Notes: generated by a model not told the origin, from the letters alone. Positions 1-12,371 are shown, counted from the first letter of the stretch. The stretch is 64,000 nt of DNA from Leptodontidium sp. MPI-SDFR-AT-0119 (GCA_020726505.1 JAHLEZ010000002.1:4588001-4652000), one strand, 5' to 3'. A program made the numbers and translations.

Positions 1-481
1 TATCTTCGTAAGTTGTTGAATGTTTGTTTTGTTTAACTGGCTCTGGAAGGGGTGCCGAAAACAAAATTTATTCATGTGGAAATGGAACGGGTACTCGAGC
101 GGCTTAAGTAAGGCTTCTGTCTTCGTCAAGTGATGATTTACGAGCTTCAGGATATGCGTGGATTGCGGAAAGCTTCGTTGGTACTGATTCTATTCGGTCT
201 GCATCAAGAGACAAGCGTCTGTTTACGGTAAGTAATCTGGAAGTAGGTTTGGCCATAAGTATTCATTACCCGTCACCACAGCGACTTCAATGAAATGCTT
301 CAGTAAGCTACGGAGGGAATTTCCAGGAAGGCATTCGAAGTAAGATCGTTCGCTTGTGGGGGATCTGGAAAGTTGAAGCAGCACGATCGAACTAATCTCA
401 GCAATGCCAAATATACCGAATTATACACAGAACATTCTGAGTCTTCGATTGTAATGATTCGTTCACTTTTCTACTCATAAG

Positions 482-1091
482 GTCATACATTTTCTCTCTC
501 GAAGAACATCTCACTGACTCGCCTCCAAAAGTGGTTATCAGGCTTCACAGCTCTCCCATCCATCTACAGCCGTCTCACCTCAACAGCAGCTCAGAACGGA
601 GCGTACTGGCTTCCACAAGTACTAGGAGGCACAGGCTTCATCATCTCGGGCTTCCTATTCATGGTAGAAACACAGCAGAAATGGTATCTCCCCGCCCCAA
701 AAGTGCTAGGCTGGCATATCGGAGTGTGGAACTTGATAGGAGTAAGTTTGCTGGCTTTCGATTTTAAACTTTCAACTTTCACTCCTGTTATACGAGCGAG
801 ATACGAGAGACTCCGAGTCTGACTTATCAATGTTTTTTGTGCTGTATGTGCTGTATGTGCTGTGCTAACGTGCTTGTTATAAAGGGTATCGGATTCACAC
901 TCTGCGGCGCTCTTGGCTTCGCTGCTTCTAACAGCGGATGTGTCTACCAAGGGTCACTCGCTACGTTCTGGGGTTCGTGGTGTTTCCTTGTTGGGAGTGT
1001 TATTCAGTGGTACGAGAGTTTGGATAAGCATCCTGTTAACGTGGGCGTGGAAGAAGGCGGGGAACGAGTCTCGGATACGCAACCCGTGTGA
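482..1091 (+). CDS. fungal integral membrane protein, 5' part unresolved
   Basis: I do not recognise a named family. Two exons are clear: about 482-741 and 885-1091, separated by an intron with donor GTAAGT at 742 and acceptor AAAG at 884. The reading frame joins as LIG/GIGF across the splice. The product carries at least three hydrophobic stretches (around GGTGFIISGFLFMVE, GIGFTLCGALGFAAS and WGSWCFLVGSVIQWYES) separated by short polar loops, which fits a multi-pass membrane protein. The frame is open back to a possible acceptor AG at 480-481. Further upstream a plausible first exon may begin at ATG 74, and another coding-like stretch ends at donor GTAAGT near 229, but I could not connect these in one frame. 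The gene may also begin before the window. The stop is TGA at 1089-1091. Location and function are inferred only from hydrophobicity. Confidence 0.6.
742..884 (+). other. intron of the membrane protein gene
   Basis: The intron starts GTAAGTTTG and ends TTATAAAG. At 143 nt it is longer than most introns in this window and contains a short (GTGCTGTAT)-like repeat at about 837-862. Removing it keeps the frame open through conserved-looking membrane sequence on both sides. Confidence 0.6.
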
Positions 1092-2905
1092 TCCGGGAGT
1101 TATGGAACGTTTTTGTTTTGATGATCCTTTTTGGGGGGGGGGCATTTGGGAATAGCGTGGAGTTAGCTAGGAGTTCAGGTTACGTTTGTGTTTGCATATG
1201 TGGGAATGGAAAAGTTTCCCGGTGTCAGAGGATTGAAAATGTTGCATGTAATAACCCTTGGACTGCGACATGGGGTCAGTTTCGATTGCTAGTACCACCA
1301 TGAGTCCGATGCATCTAGACCTGACTTTAGAAGTCAATAGCTGCCTTCAATCTCATGATACCAACTTCGTCCAGACCTCCATCTCCAGAGATTACCCAAA
1401 TTCATTTCAAAACATACCCATCTCCCGTTGATCCAGTTCCAGATATATCATCTCTCGAAGCTACAGTACCACGTCAAGAACATCTTCCCCGGACTGTATT
1501 CATCCACCCTCCCATCCCATCCACTCGACCGGATTCCCCACCATATCTATAATTATAGGATCACAGACCACTTCCCTCTGGCAAAGCTGCGCCTCCAGGT
1601 AAGGCACCCAAAAAAGCAAGAACACGCTAAAAAGCAAAATCCTAAAAACATATACAAAAGAGGCCGTGCGTTCCCCTACGAGCTCAAAAGGTGATCTTGC
1701 TTTTTGGTGTGTTGTTGCTTTTTGCTATGCCCTACTTGGAGGCGTAGCTTTGCCGGAGGGTAGTGTTCTCCGATCCCACGATGACACTTCCTCCCTTCCG
1801 TCGGGTCGGGACACAACGTTCCCCAGCGCCTCCCACCCAGCGGAACGATAGCCAACTTCTTTGCCAGGATACTTAATTGAGGTAAGACAAAGGCAGTTCG
1901 TTAATTAGCACCGCTCTTCCCATCTCCCGGGCCGTTCCACATCAGCCTCCTCGGCTCAGTTCCCGACGCCTACCTGCCTTTCTGCCCAACTAACTTCTCT
2001 TACCTACCCAGGTACAACAACCAAATCAATCAATCGACGACTCTCTCGGAAACCCAACCCTTATTTCCCCCAGATATATCACATAAAACATGAGACACAG
2101 GATTCCCAGTAAGTACGGGACGTACAATACGCGTACACATGCACGTCAATATCCAGACGCCACATCAGCACGATCACATCTCGATCTCGATGTTCCACAC
2201 TTCTCCAGAGTTCTCCCTGGCTAGATGCAGTTGGAAGAATGAACGCAACTTGAAGGAAGGAAGGAATGGAATCTCGGTCGTTACTCGGCCTTTAAAATCC
2301 TGATCCTGAGATTCTTCCGCTTCCTGTTCCTCTTTCCGTTTCTACTTCCGTCATTCCCGTTTCTGCCTGTGGTATATACGTCAGTGAATGATTGACTAGG
2401 AAGTTTGTTTCACGGTGACGGCTTTACGGACTTACGTGCGTCTTGCTGGCTGGCTGGTGAAGCATTGGTCTATTCGTATTCGACATTACACTGTTCCTTG
2501 TACAGCTCTTCAGAGAGGTGCTTGTAAGTACCCAGGTATGCTTGCTGTTGCTGCATTGCATTCTCAATGCCACCGCACTGTACTCTCTCCCAACGCCCAA
2601 GTACGTAAAATTCAAGATGTCAAAAGCAACAAGCGACGAAACAAATAATAGGAGGCAATCGCAACATAAACACACGGAAAAAAAAGAAAAAAAACAATAA
2701 TAGGAAACCTCCATCACGTGTCCCTCTAGCTCCGCAGCCCAATCATCAACCCCCCCTCCCAGTCCACAAGTAACTCCTCCCCACGAACCACCTTCCCCAG
2801 CATAACCGAACCATCCAATAGAAACCCCCCATATCCCCTCGCCGCTTTTCCCATGCTGGCCAGGCCAGACCAGAAAAAACAAAACCGTTTCTTCCTGCAT
2901 ATGCC

Positions 2906-2925
2906 TGCATGCATGCATGCATGCA
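2906..2925. repeat. (TGCA)5 microsatellite
   Basis: Five tandem copies of the self-complementary tetramer TGCA lie in the gene-free gap. No coding role is visible. Confidence 0.8.
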
Positions 2926-3179
2926 AGGGAGCTGCATTTGTGCTCTACTTGCTTGCAGTTGCAGTTTGCAGACAAGGCGTCAAGGACAGGCAGACTAATG
3001 TACTGTGAAGCGAGAGCGAGAGAGCTGTTATTTGTGGGAATAGGCGAGCTTGCGAGGGGGGTGTTATTGTGGCTTTGGAAGTAGGTAATGAAGGTAGGTA
3101 AGTGTTTTTTATACTCTTACTTAGAGCTTGCGAGGGGATGATCGAGGAAAGGTGGTATGATTTTTATTTTATTTTTTTT

Positions 3180-3192
3180 GGGGGGGGGGGGG
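3180..3192. repeat. poly-G run after poly-T
   Basis: A run of 13 G follows a T-rich stretch ending at 3179. Such mononucleotide runs are prone to sequencing or assembly error. Confidence 0.8.
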
Positions 3193-6100
3193 ATTTAGAC
3201 GTATAGTTTGTGGTTTGTTTTTGTTCGTTTCTACCCCTTTACTTCAATTGCGTCTGGGTTTGTATGTTTGTTATGAAGCTTCGCCTGGATTTATCGGCGA
3301 GCGCTTAATATTCTCTTTAGAGGTCGGATACTCTTGCCCGAACTGTACTTTGTGCGTCATGTAACTGCGGGCTTTCACTGCATTATCCTGTCTTTTTTTG
3401 GATTGGGAAGGAGGGATTAGGGTCTGGGAGGTCAATCGAATAATCAGGAAAACTCTTGAGAAATACCTCGGGGACCCCGCGCTGCTAGGATCCTACCCAT
3501 TGGAAAGGTTCAGTACCGAGGGTACCTTGTACTTACATGTCTACGCATGTCATTGCTTCGTTACGTTACATTCATTGTAATTGCAGTCTTGGTCCGCAAC
3601 TGTAATCAATTCGCTCTCTTTCCCTTCTATGCTTTTTCGCTAGTAAGTATTGCATCATTAGGTACGTATAGGCATAAAACACCACATAATAAGTCATTAC
3701 TCCACACCCAACATAACACCGACCCAACCAACCCCCCTTTTCCCTAGCGAGAAATAGAACCGACCCAAACACACAGCTATCCAAACTTCTCTCAAACCAG
3801 GTACAGTAAAGAAAGCCAACAGCCTCATATATTTCATTCACTTCGCTCCATTTACCCATCTCCTGGAACCATGTGCCTAGAGTACAACAGGATACTAATT
3901 TCTCATCCTAAATTCTTGCGGTATTGACTTCCTCTCTAGCTTCCCTATACATAACGCAATGTATAAAACACGTGTACCACCTCAAGAGGAAACAAGATGC
4001 AATATATTCGATGCAGCTCTCTCATTCGATGTAATGAGATAGTACAATGCAAGTCTTATACATCCTCAAACAAGCCGAAGACGCCACCGCGGTACCGTAC
4101 CAGGGAGAGTTTTTGCCAAACCAATCTCCTGCACCGGCTCGATCTTCCTGCAGTTCCAGCAAAATGTACCAGCGGGAGAAAGGTTCGGACGGAAAAGGTA
4201 CGGACACAGCGGATGCTCCCACCATCCGTGCTCTCTTTCTCTCCTCCCTCCTATCTGCTTCATCGCGGCACAGAAAAAACACCATCCTGTTGTCACTGAG
4301 CAGCGCCTCGCTGGCGCCACGGAATCTGTGCTTCGTCTTGCCGCCATACCGTACCGCAACGCACCGTACAGTATTTGCTGGTTACGTATCTGTCATCTCT
4401 ATGCCGCGTCGAGGTGTCGCGCGGAAGTGTTTGCCGGTCTCTCCACCGATGCCATCACTGCATAAAGTTCATGCTGGAGAAGAAGCCACTCATTCACTTC
4501 TTACCCGCGCCTATAGATCCGCAGAGAAGACCTCTCATGTCTCAAGCCGAATTTCTGAGATGGGATGGAATCGAGATGATGAGAAACGGGACGGCCTACC
4601 TACTGTGTGAATTTTCAAGCCAAGATTTGCTTTCAAGCCATACTTACCATCAAGGGACTGGGTCCCTAATCAACACTCCCTTCAACCTTCGCTTCTCCGC
4701 CAAAGTCTCGTCCCACTCGAACAAAGCGAAAGGGGGTCTGTGAGAGTCTGGATTCCCTCCAATTGGCAAGAGAAGCGCACCATTGCCATTCCTGTATGTC
4801 TCAGTCGCTCAGAAGAGCCGAGCCGTGCATGGGCGGGAGATGGGGGGACGACGCGAGGCGTTTGTTTCTTCAGCAGAGTCTCGCTTTCTTATTCGTTTGG
4901 CACTGTTACAGTAGAGAGTAGGTACCGGACTGACTGCAAAATCGAACAGAGAGCTCCCCGGAATTGGACAAGATGGTACGATCCAGACAGTGCTCTGCTC
5001 AATCGGGTTCCGGGTATGGTGACGGATGTCATGTACCGTCTCTCTGTACCTATGGTAAGTGCTCTTCGAATTCCCCCACGTTTGGAGGATCGGGGATCAG
5101 TGACTTGCAAGGTTTCTACTGATAAGATATGATTTGATATGAAACGATATGAAAACTATGTCAGCCATAGCAACGATAAAGGGGATTTAAATCACTGAAG
5201 GGCAAAAAATCCTCTGGGTCGGAAACTTGCAGTGCCGCAGTGATACTATATGTTTGGTTTGTTCGGCTGCAACAACCGACAAGAACGTGGTGTTCTTCTT
5301 AGTGAGTGAATGATGTTTGATAAGGAAGGATGGAGTAGGAAAGATACATACAGTACTACTACCAAGTAACGAAAAACACTTCTTGGGTAGGCAGGTCGTA
5401 CTGCCCCACTACTGTCCCAACCAAGCCCGACAGCTACTTAGCTCCACCACCCAAAGAAATGGATAGAGTCACTAGCTATCTGTATGTATGTATACCAAGC
5501 TAATCTAACTCAACCATCTCTTCGGAATTCCCTCGTCTCTGTTGCTGTTATCTCCCTCACATCTCACATCCGGCGTCTCCGCCGCTTTCCATTCTAAAAG
5601 CCTCCCATCCTTCCATCCTTCCAGAACATAAGCAGGAGAGCGGGTACCTGTATCTCCCCCTGAGCAGCTTCACGGCGCAGTCTGTCCTTTCTCAGAACTT
5701 CTCTTCGATCTTCGATTTGACTTGCTTCCTTGGGAAGTCCCAGGGGACTTGTTAGGAGTGTACCTGACGGCCAGCATGTCACATCACATCTCACCGCACA
5801 GTGAAGCAAAGCACATCACATCCCACACCGTCCTTCCTTCCATTGCATCCTTCGAATCTTCCATCCGACTTCTTCCCTTCCCTGGAGATCCTCCTTTTCT
5901 AATCCATCTCAAGCTCAAGCTCAAACTCCGCCTACAAGCCCATTCCCATTCTCAAAATCCATATCCATATCAACCAACCCCATCTATCAAAATCCACAAC
6001 CCCCCTGGCTACGGTAAAGCCCTCAGTCAAGCCTAGTGTTTCGGGACTGACCATCCATTCTATCTCATGGTAACGGTCAAGTCAAGACCGTCCATCGGTC

Positions 6101-7224
6101 CATCCATCCATTTATGCCACGCTCATCCCACATGGCAGAGATACCTGGAGATAGGGTACCGCCGGAGCTCCTCCTCATTTCCCCCTCCCCTTCCTCCCTA
6201 GTCCATTCTTACTTTCAGTACCTATCAGCTAATTCCGTACATACTTACCTGCGAGTATTTACCTACCTACCTAGTCTCTCCTCAATCCGCCTCGTCATCT
6301 TGCGGAGCGTAGGCGGCCATTCTCGCCCTTCTGGGAAGGTCAGAAATACAAGTTTCAGGACGCCCCATGCCGAGTGCCCAATGCATCTGATCTGAATCCT
6401 CTGTGCATGATGTGTGGTCCGACAGGGCAGGGCAGGGGGGAGGAAGTGCCTGGAGGGGAAAGGAATGATGCGGTGCGGTGCGGTGTGGTGCGGTGCCTGC
6501 GGGCGCGCAACTTTTTTTTTTCTCTCTCTCTCTCTTGGTGGGGCAGGTAGATAGGACGTCAGGGTAGGTAGGGAATGGGGGTGAGTAAGGTACAGCGGGA
6601 GTGAGATGTTTTTTTCTTGACGGAAAGTGGAGTGGAAGTGCAAGTGCAAGTGTTGTGGAGGAAGAAGCCGGATGGGTCAATTGAGGGTTGTGAGTGGTTG
6701 GTTTTAACATGTGAATGGTACTGGGACTGCTACTGCTGTAGCTGTTTTGATATCGTCATTTTCCAAGGGGTAGACGTGCTTGAAAAAGAGCTTAATTGAT
6801 TGCTATCAGGCTTTGTAGATAGATGGACAAGATGTATCCCATAGAACGATATCAAACCCGAGTGAACTTGCATTAGACAGATTCTTTCCTTCCTCATTCC
6901 TGCCCAACTAATTCTGTCCCGCATGGTTCCGATTGTTATGATCTGATCTAACTGACAATCCTCTGCATAAACATGCTGGAGTAGAAAGTTCGGATTGAAG
7001 CGAGCACACATGAAGAGTGGAAATAGAAATCGGCTTGCAAGATTTGATAAATGATTTGTGATACCTGTTCCCCGAAATAACATAGGTACGTACGCCAGAG
7101 AACACCCAAACCCCTCCCATGATACCATCCATCCTGCTCCTTACTTTCGACGATATGGTCACACCAAAATAACACCGGTTTTCTCGTTACCCCCTCCTTC
7201 CCTTCCTTGTCGAGATGGAATTCG

Positions 7225-7253
7225 ATGTGTGTGTGTGTGTGTGTATGTGTGTG
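7225..7253. repeat. (GT)n microsatellite
   Basis: A dinucleotide GT run with a single A interruption lies about 280 nt beyond the end of the Ras gene, in its 3' flank. Confidence 0.8.
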
Positions 7254-7527
7254 AGTTTCGTCGCAGTCGTTGGTCATCTTGTCCCCATTTCAAGTTCATG
7301 AATACGCCGTATGCCCCTCTCTGTGTCTTTTTGGTACTCCGTTCGCCGATTCAGGTGGTGGAAATCCGCATAACGCTGTAGAGGACCGGAGAAGATTTGA
7401 TTTCGTGGTGGAAGGAAGGTCATAGGCAGCAGGTTAGACCTGTTCTGCTAAAGGAAGATCGTGAGCGTCGAACATGCTGCCGCGGGAACTAACTACTAAG
7501 TCTAGGTATAACCACAGGCCGTAGTAT

Positions 7528-8316
7528 TCAGAGAATGGTGCATTTCGTCCTCTTCCTGTCTGGGCGGTAGGTTCGATTTGTGTCTCGAACAGGTCCATCT
7601 CCACCAGTCGCAGCTCGTTGCCCTCTTCCCGAGCCTTGCATTGCCTTGATGTTGTTCTGCATTCGTTGGCGGCGCAACTGTCGTACCACATCATAAAATG
7701 CCTTTTCCACATTGATGCAATTTTTCGCTGATGCCTCGACGAACTCGCATCCTAATTCCCGTGCTAATGCGTGACCTTCTTGTGTAGAGACTTCCCGTTC
7801 CGTGACCCTGTCACTCTTGTTTCCGACAAGCATTATAGGTACTGGCGCCGAAGGTGCCACAGAAGATATTGGAGATCCAGGGTATGAGGGCGAAGATGCA
7901 GACGATTCCTTGACCCGTTGGATTTGGTTGTGAAATCGTTGAATCCGCGTGAAGGATGATCTCGACGATATGCTGTATACCAGGACAAAGCCCTCTCCGT
8001 CGCGAATCCATTGATCTCTTAGGGCTGTATATTCCTCCTGCCCCGCGGTATCGAGTACTTCCAGCATGCATGATTGTCCATCTATCACCACTTGTTTTCG
8101 ATATGAGTCCTCGATGGTGGGATCGTACTAAATAGTGGTAAGCATGGGTACCACAGGCCAAGGCAACCGCTCAAGGTACTTGTCCCTTGCAGGGCAGCGA
8201 AGAATTCTTACAGTCTCAACGAAATGTTGGAGCGTCAATTGTATGGTCAAGGCCGTCTTCCCAACGCCTCCATCCCCCAGCACTACCAACTTGTACAGCA
8301 CCATCTTGCCCGCCAT
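7528..8316 (-). CDS. ras2: Ras2/RasB-type small GTPase
   Basis: This is a Ras-superfamily molecular switch, probably acting at membranes in polarity, morphogenesis and cAMP or MAP-kinase signalling as known for fungal Ras2/RasB. There are two exons: 8316-8212 and 8127-7528, giving 234 residues. The P-loop GDGGVGKT is at residues 14-21. The intron (donor GTAAGAAT, acceptor TTTAG) splits [14 protein letters not shown], the switch I effector region. [15 protein letters not shown] is switch II, NKSD is the guanine-specificity motif, and EASAKN follows. The protein ends in a CaaX box, CTIL, preceded by basic residues; a terminal Leu favours geranylgeranylation. A Ser/Pro-rich insertion of about 20 residues lies before IMLVGNKSD, which fits the fungal Ras2 rather than the Ras1 group. 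The start [11 protein letters not shown] is the family start. The next gene lies 5.7 kb away on the other strand. Confidence 0.96.
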
Positions 8317-10900
8317 GATGAGGTAGGTATTATGCGTTCGTCAAGGCGTTCAGTTGAGGAGATGGAAAGCCGCAAATAGAATCGCAGAATTCGGTGGAAG
8401 GAGTCAAATCGAGGAGGTGGAGGTTCTGGACGACTTAGGTTTTGATAGTAGAGCTCGGGCCCGTCGATATCGATAGTGCCAGTCTGTGTGGTCTGGTGTG
8501 GTCTTTAAGAGGTCTCGAGAATCTGGAGAGCGCAACAGCACGCACCCAGGTCAAGCTTCCTTCTTGTAGATGGGGATGAACGTCGCAAGAACAGAGCTCG
8601 AATTTGAGCGGCAATTGTCGGAGGCAGGATACCTAGGAAGGTAGGGTAGGTAGGTAGATAGGTAGGTCAAGTTGCTTAAGATGGGGGTGCAGTGAAAGCC
8701 CACGGAAGGAGAGCAGCTGGAGCCGTGACTAGGTCTAGATGGCGGAGGGGCAGAGCAGATCCCTGGAGAGAACCAACGGGACCACAAGAGCTGCTGGAGC
8801 TGGACTACGGCGTAGAGCAGGAGCCGGACGGAGCCTTCGAGCTGAGTATGACAAAGACAAGAAGAGTCTACTGTTTTCTGCTGTCGGGAGGCACAGAGTT
8901 GCTGTGTGCAGTACTTTTGCTTTGTCTACTTCGCTTCACCCAAGGTACCCGCCAGAACGTTTTGTATTTCTTTGCAGAGTTTGTGGACAATGTGGACGAC
9001 CTAGCACTGCAATGCTTGCGTGGTGGTGGTGAAGCTAGATTGTAAAAGCAGCGCCAAACTCATCCAAAGGAACCTTGAAGAGGCCAGCCAAGACGAGGTA
9101 AGGCAAGGCAAGGCAAGGCAGGGCAGACAAGGAAGCAAGCAGGAGCTGCAAGCCAGCCCACAAGTTCGTTGAAAATGCAGCCGTGGGGTATTTCTCATTC
9201 GTGGCATGAAACGAACGTTCTCGGTCCGAGTGAGGACGTGGGTTAAGGTAGGTAGGGAGGGAGAGGGAGGGAGGGAGGAAGGAGTCTTGTCTTGTCCTTT
9301 CGAGCAGTCAAGTTGATCCCACACTTCCTCGACTAGCCCGGATCAGTGTTGTTTCGGGTCCATCTACGGTCATGTGTCAAAGGATGAGAGATGTTGGGTT
9401 TTGGGTGTTCCAACTTCCAATTCCTATTGTTTGGCATAAGGTTGGTGGCGAGTGATTGCTGCAAAATAAAAAGCAAAGAAAGGGCAACAGTCAAGGGATA
9501 CATATAGAAACAGACCGGAAACAAGAGGCAGCCAAAAAGAAATCCACCTCTCCGCACTGCTTGACTGGCTCGGGCTTTCACAGATTTCTTGTTGCCTTTG
9601 CAGCCAATAGGCGTGCAGAATCGGATAATTCCCAAGGAAGAGGAGGGAGTTTTGGTCCCCGACGCTGGGGACGTCTATTCAAAGGGGTTTATCCTCTATC
9701 AGGCATCTTGTGTTGAATTCGTCGGATCAGTGGACCGTAGCATTGTGTTTCAGCATTGCTTGTGTGTTGTGCCGTGGATATTGTAGACGATGTCAACGAC
9801 GCTTTCCCATGATGATATTCAGGCAACAGAGAGTTTTCAAATTTAAAACCTAGCTTTTGCTACTAGTTTCGGGGAGGCCAGAAAAGTATAAGTTATTGTA
9901 TCCGATGTACCTACCGACCCTATGCTGTCGCGAACGAGAAGCATTCCCAGTGCGCCTCAAGTGCAACTGCATGCAAGTCACGTGAATCATCTCAACTGAA
10001 CCATCCGTGACCTTAGGCACATGGAAGTGCCACATTAAAGGGCTTCTATGTTCTGGTGATTGTCAGTATGGGACTACTCACAATCGTGATGGCAATGGAT
10101 ACATACAGGCTGTCAGGGGCTCTCCAAATGGAGTATCTGGAACGGCAAAGCAGGAAAGAGTTCAGCGTCAGAACGAAGTTGAATAAATAAATGTTTGGTC
10201 GTTTTGGAAAGCTTTTTTTAGAGAGCGGTTCTCTTCTTTTTAAGGTATTGTATGGTCTCGGCAACAGATACTAGATATGGCTTATCAACGGGAATTCCAG
10301 TATGATGTGTAGATACCCCAATAACTTTCTATCTAGCAAGATGATCAAGTTGGCTCTACCGTTACTCATTTGCTTCAACAATCATCTACACACATCATAG
10401 AGGATGGCCTCAAGCTCACATTTCCCAACAGGCACATCGTCAACTTGGTTTCAACAATCGGTAGTCAGGCTGACAGTACATGATACGAATTTTTCCCTCG
10501 CAACTCAACGCAACCTTTCTCAAACTGCCGTCAACAATAGCAAACTAAAAGACAGTATCAGACAAAGCCATGCCGTGTCAACCCCCCACTTACGCCTTGA
10601 CCTTGCCCAAGCAAGTCCTTCTTCCGTAATCTAATGCCGGTTCTATCACGCCCTCGACCGAAGCTGCATCATGAAGACAAGAGGTAACAAGGAACGACGC
10701 CTTCTCGCTACTTTCAAGTTCTCTGCCAATCTTCCTTCTGCTGGATTTCACCTCCCACTGCTCGGTCCTGCTTCGACCATTCATCCTCATTCTCACAACA
10801 AGTTACAGCTTATTCCGAAGCAGACGTCCCCATCTCCGCATTATAAGTCGCCTCGCCACTCAACAATATCGAGGACTCAACATACCCTCCTCTCACTTGA
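8317..10900. other. intergenic, Ras2 promoter side, no gene seen
   Basis: This lies upstream of the minus-strand Ras2 gene. It holds short purine- and pyrimidine-rich blocks, GGTAGG-type repeats at about 8640-8665, and no reading frame with recognisable protein features. The proximal few hundred bases are presumably the Ras2 promoter and 5' leader. Confidence 0.5.
9101..9125. repeat. (GGCAA)n short tandem repeat
   Basis: Four to five copies of GGCAA/GGCAG lie in the intergenic region. A GGGAGGGA-rich stretch follows at about 9250-9280. Confidence 0.7.
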
Positions 10901-11245
10901 GGTCCTACTCGAAGTACTACGAAAAATCTATCACAAGTTAATATAGCTGGTGAAGATCCCACGGATCTCATCCCCACTTTTAATAATGGTCGAAGTACTG
11001 GCCCTACTAGGACACGCCCATCGCTAATTAACATCACTGGTGAAGATGTGATAGGCCCATACTCCCACTTGGAACCTCACTCAAAGTTTCAGCTGTTCGC
11101 CATCATTTCAACGATAAGAGGTATATCAAGAACTCTAAAACCCCACGCTCAAAGCTCTACCGCCAGGGATATCTCAACTTCCCTCCACAACATGGGACAT
11201 GTACACATCTCAGCGAAGCCCACTTCTCAAATTAATGGTTCTTGA
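10901..11245 (+). pseudogene. possible decayed reading frame with internal repeat
   Basis: One frame stays open from just after the TGA at 10898-10900 to the TGA at 11243-11245, about 115 codons. It contains two related peptides, VNIAGED (about 10948-10968) and INITGED (about 11027-11047), with GPT(R) motifs nearby, so the segment contains an internal duplication. No good start codon, splice context or known domain was found. Further short open peptides broken by stops continue to about 11640. It may be a decayed gene or chance. I do not recognise the family. Confidence 0.25.
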
Positions 11246-12119
11246 AAATTCGTCATGAAGGGAGGCTTCGATGAGGAGAAGCTGTGGTCACAATCAACAT
11301 GGTGGAAAAATCAGAGAGCGAAACTCTTGACCGAATCGAATCATGCTGACGAGTGAATGCCTTTGGGGTGGTGAATTTGAGCAGCAGGAATATCTCCGCC
11401 TTTGAAGAGAGGTATGCCCATGCCGTCTCAAACATTTGGTCCCAAGGAGCACAACATGACCACCTCGCACACTTTCAAGTTGCTTCTCATCATATTCAAG
11501 AGCAACCCTCTGGGCTCTACTGATATGCAGTACATAGTACGTGCAAGGAGAGGCATATCTTCGAATTACTATGCCGACTGAAACGTCAACCATTTAGTGA
11601 CATGTTGATATTCGCAATGTAGGAATTTGGAGACAAACAAACCCACAAGAATCAGAGGTTAGCCTTGACAATTCTTTGATATGTTTTCAACAGGATGAAG
11701 ATACTCATTTTCTACCCAGGCCTAATTGTAACGTAGTCAGAATTTAACTTTTGGAAGGGCGCGTTCCTGATGAGTACCGAGATGCGCTCCTTTCTATTGC
11801 AATACCGAGGTAAACCAATCGGGACTTTTGATGAATACACTAACGGCAAAGCTCCTAGAAATGAATCTGGAAAATCATATTGACTTCTATCAAACCAAAC
11901 ACCACAATTCGAAAGTTCTCAATGCAAGCTGCTGTTATCACTGGATAACCGCCAAAACGACAACTAGTTGATTGGGATACAAGTTCACTCCCGTTCTGCT
12001 TCTTTTGGGGAGCTCAGCTGGACAGTCGCTCCAACCATCGAAACCCGGTTACTTGGAGTATCCAATGTCCTGGAGAGAGCTCCCAAAATGCGAATACACC
12101 CTTTCTTTCTTTGTTGAAC

Positions 12120-12185
12120 GATGATCCGAGTGATATCTTGTGATGATCTGAGTGATATCTTGTGATGATCTTAGCGATATCATGT
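12120..12185. repeat. three tandem copies of a 22-nt unit
   Basis: Units at 12120-12141, 12142-12163 and 12164-12185 follow the pattern GATGATCnnAGnGATATCnTGT. The first two copies differ at one base and the third differs from the second at three. No reading frame uses the repeat convincingly. Confidence 0.9.
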
Positions 12186-12371
12186 CGACTTTCATAAACG
12201 GATTGCTAGTACTAAGTTGAACAGAAATACCAGAAGACGAGAGAAACCACCTCACTGACGGTTCCAGCTGGTAATGATTTCGCTACCCACGGCCGTTCAA
12301 TTGTACTTCGAGGCTTCAATCACTTGATCACTGCGTTCAACCCCAGCTCTTAAGACTTCGTATCTAGGCCA

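Larger units (their letters stand above)
1092..7527. other. 6.4 kb gene-free gap between convergent genes
   Basis: No reading frame here resembles a known protein, and the longest frames (for example 4047-4610 and 2424-2975) have low-complexity or random-looking composition. Both flanking genes end in this gap, so neither promoter lies in it, which makes its length unusual. The stretch from about 1900 to 2100 looks like a fungal 5' leader: it is pyrimidine-rich with a CTAAC...CCCAG motif, then ATG at about 2090 followed six codons later by a GTAAGT donor. No convincing coding exon follows. Pyrimidine-rich blocks at 5500-6300 are also promoter-like. A non-coding transcript or a fast-evolving multi-exon gene could be hidden here. 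Confidence 0.5.

Noticed and set aside
2424..2975. 183-codon minus-strand open frame
   Set aside because: Low-complexity translation of CCCC/TTTTT blocks and the TGCA repeat; no protein features.
4047..4610. 187-codon plus-strand open frame in the large gap, with 4375-4743 and 4740-5132 following
   Set aside because: Begins at a poor context, overlaps other frames of equal length, and shows no domain, signal peptide or splice structure.
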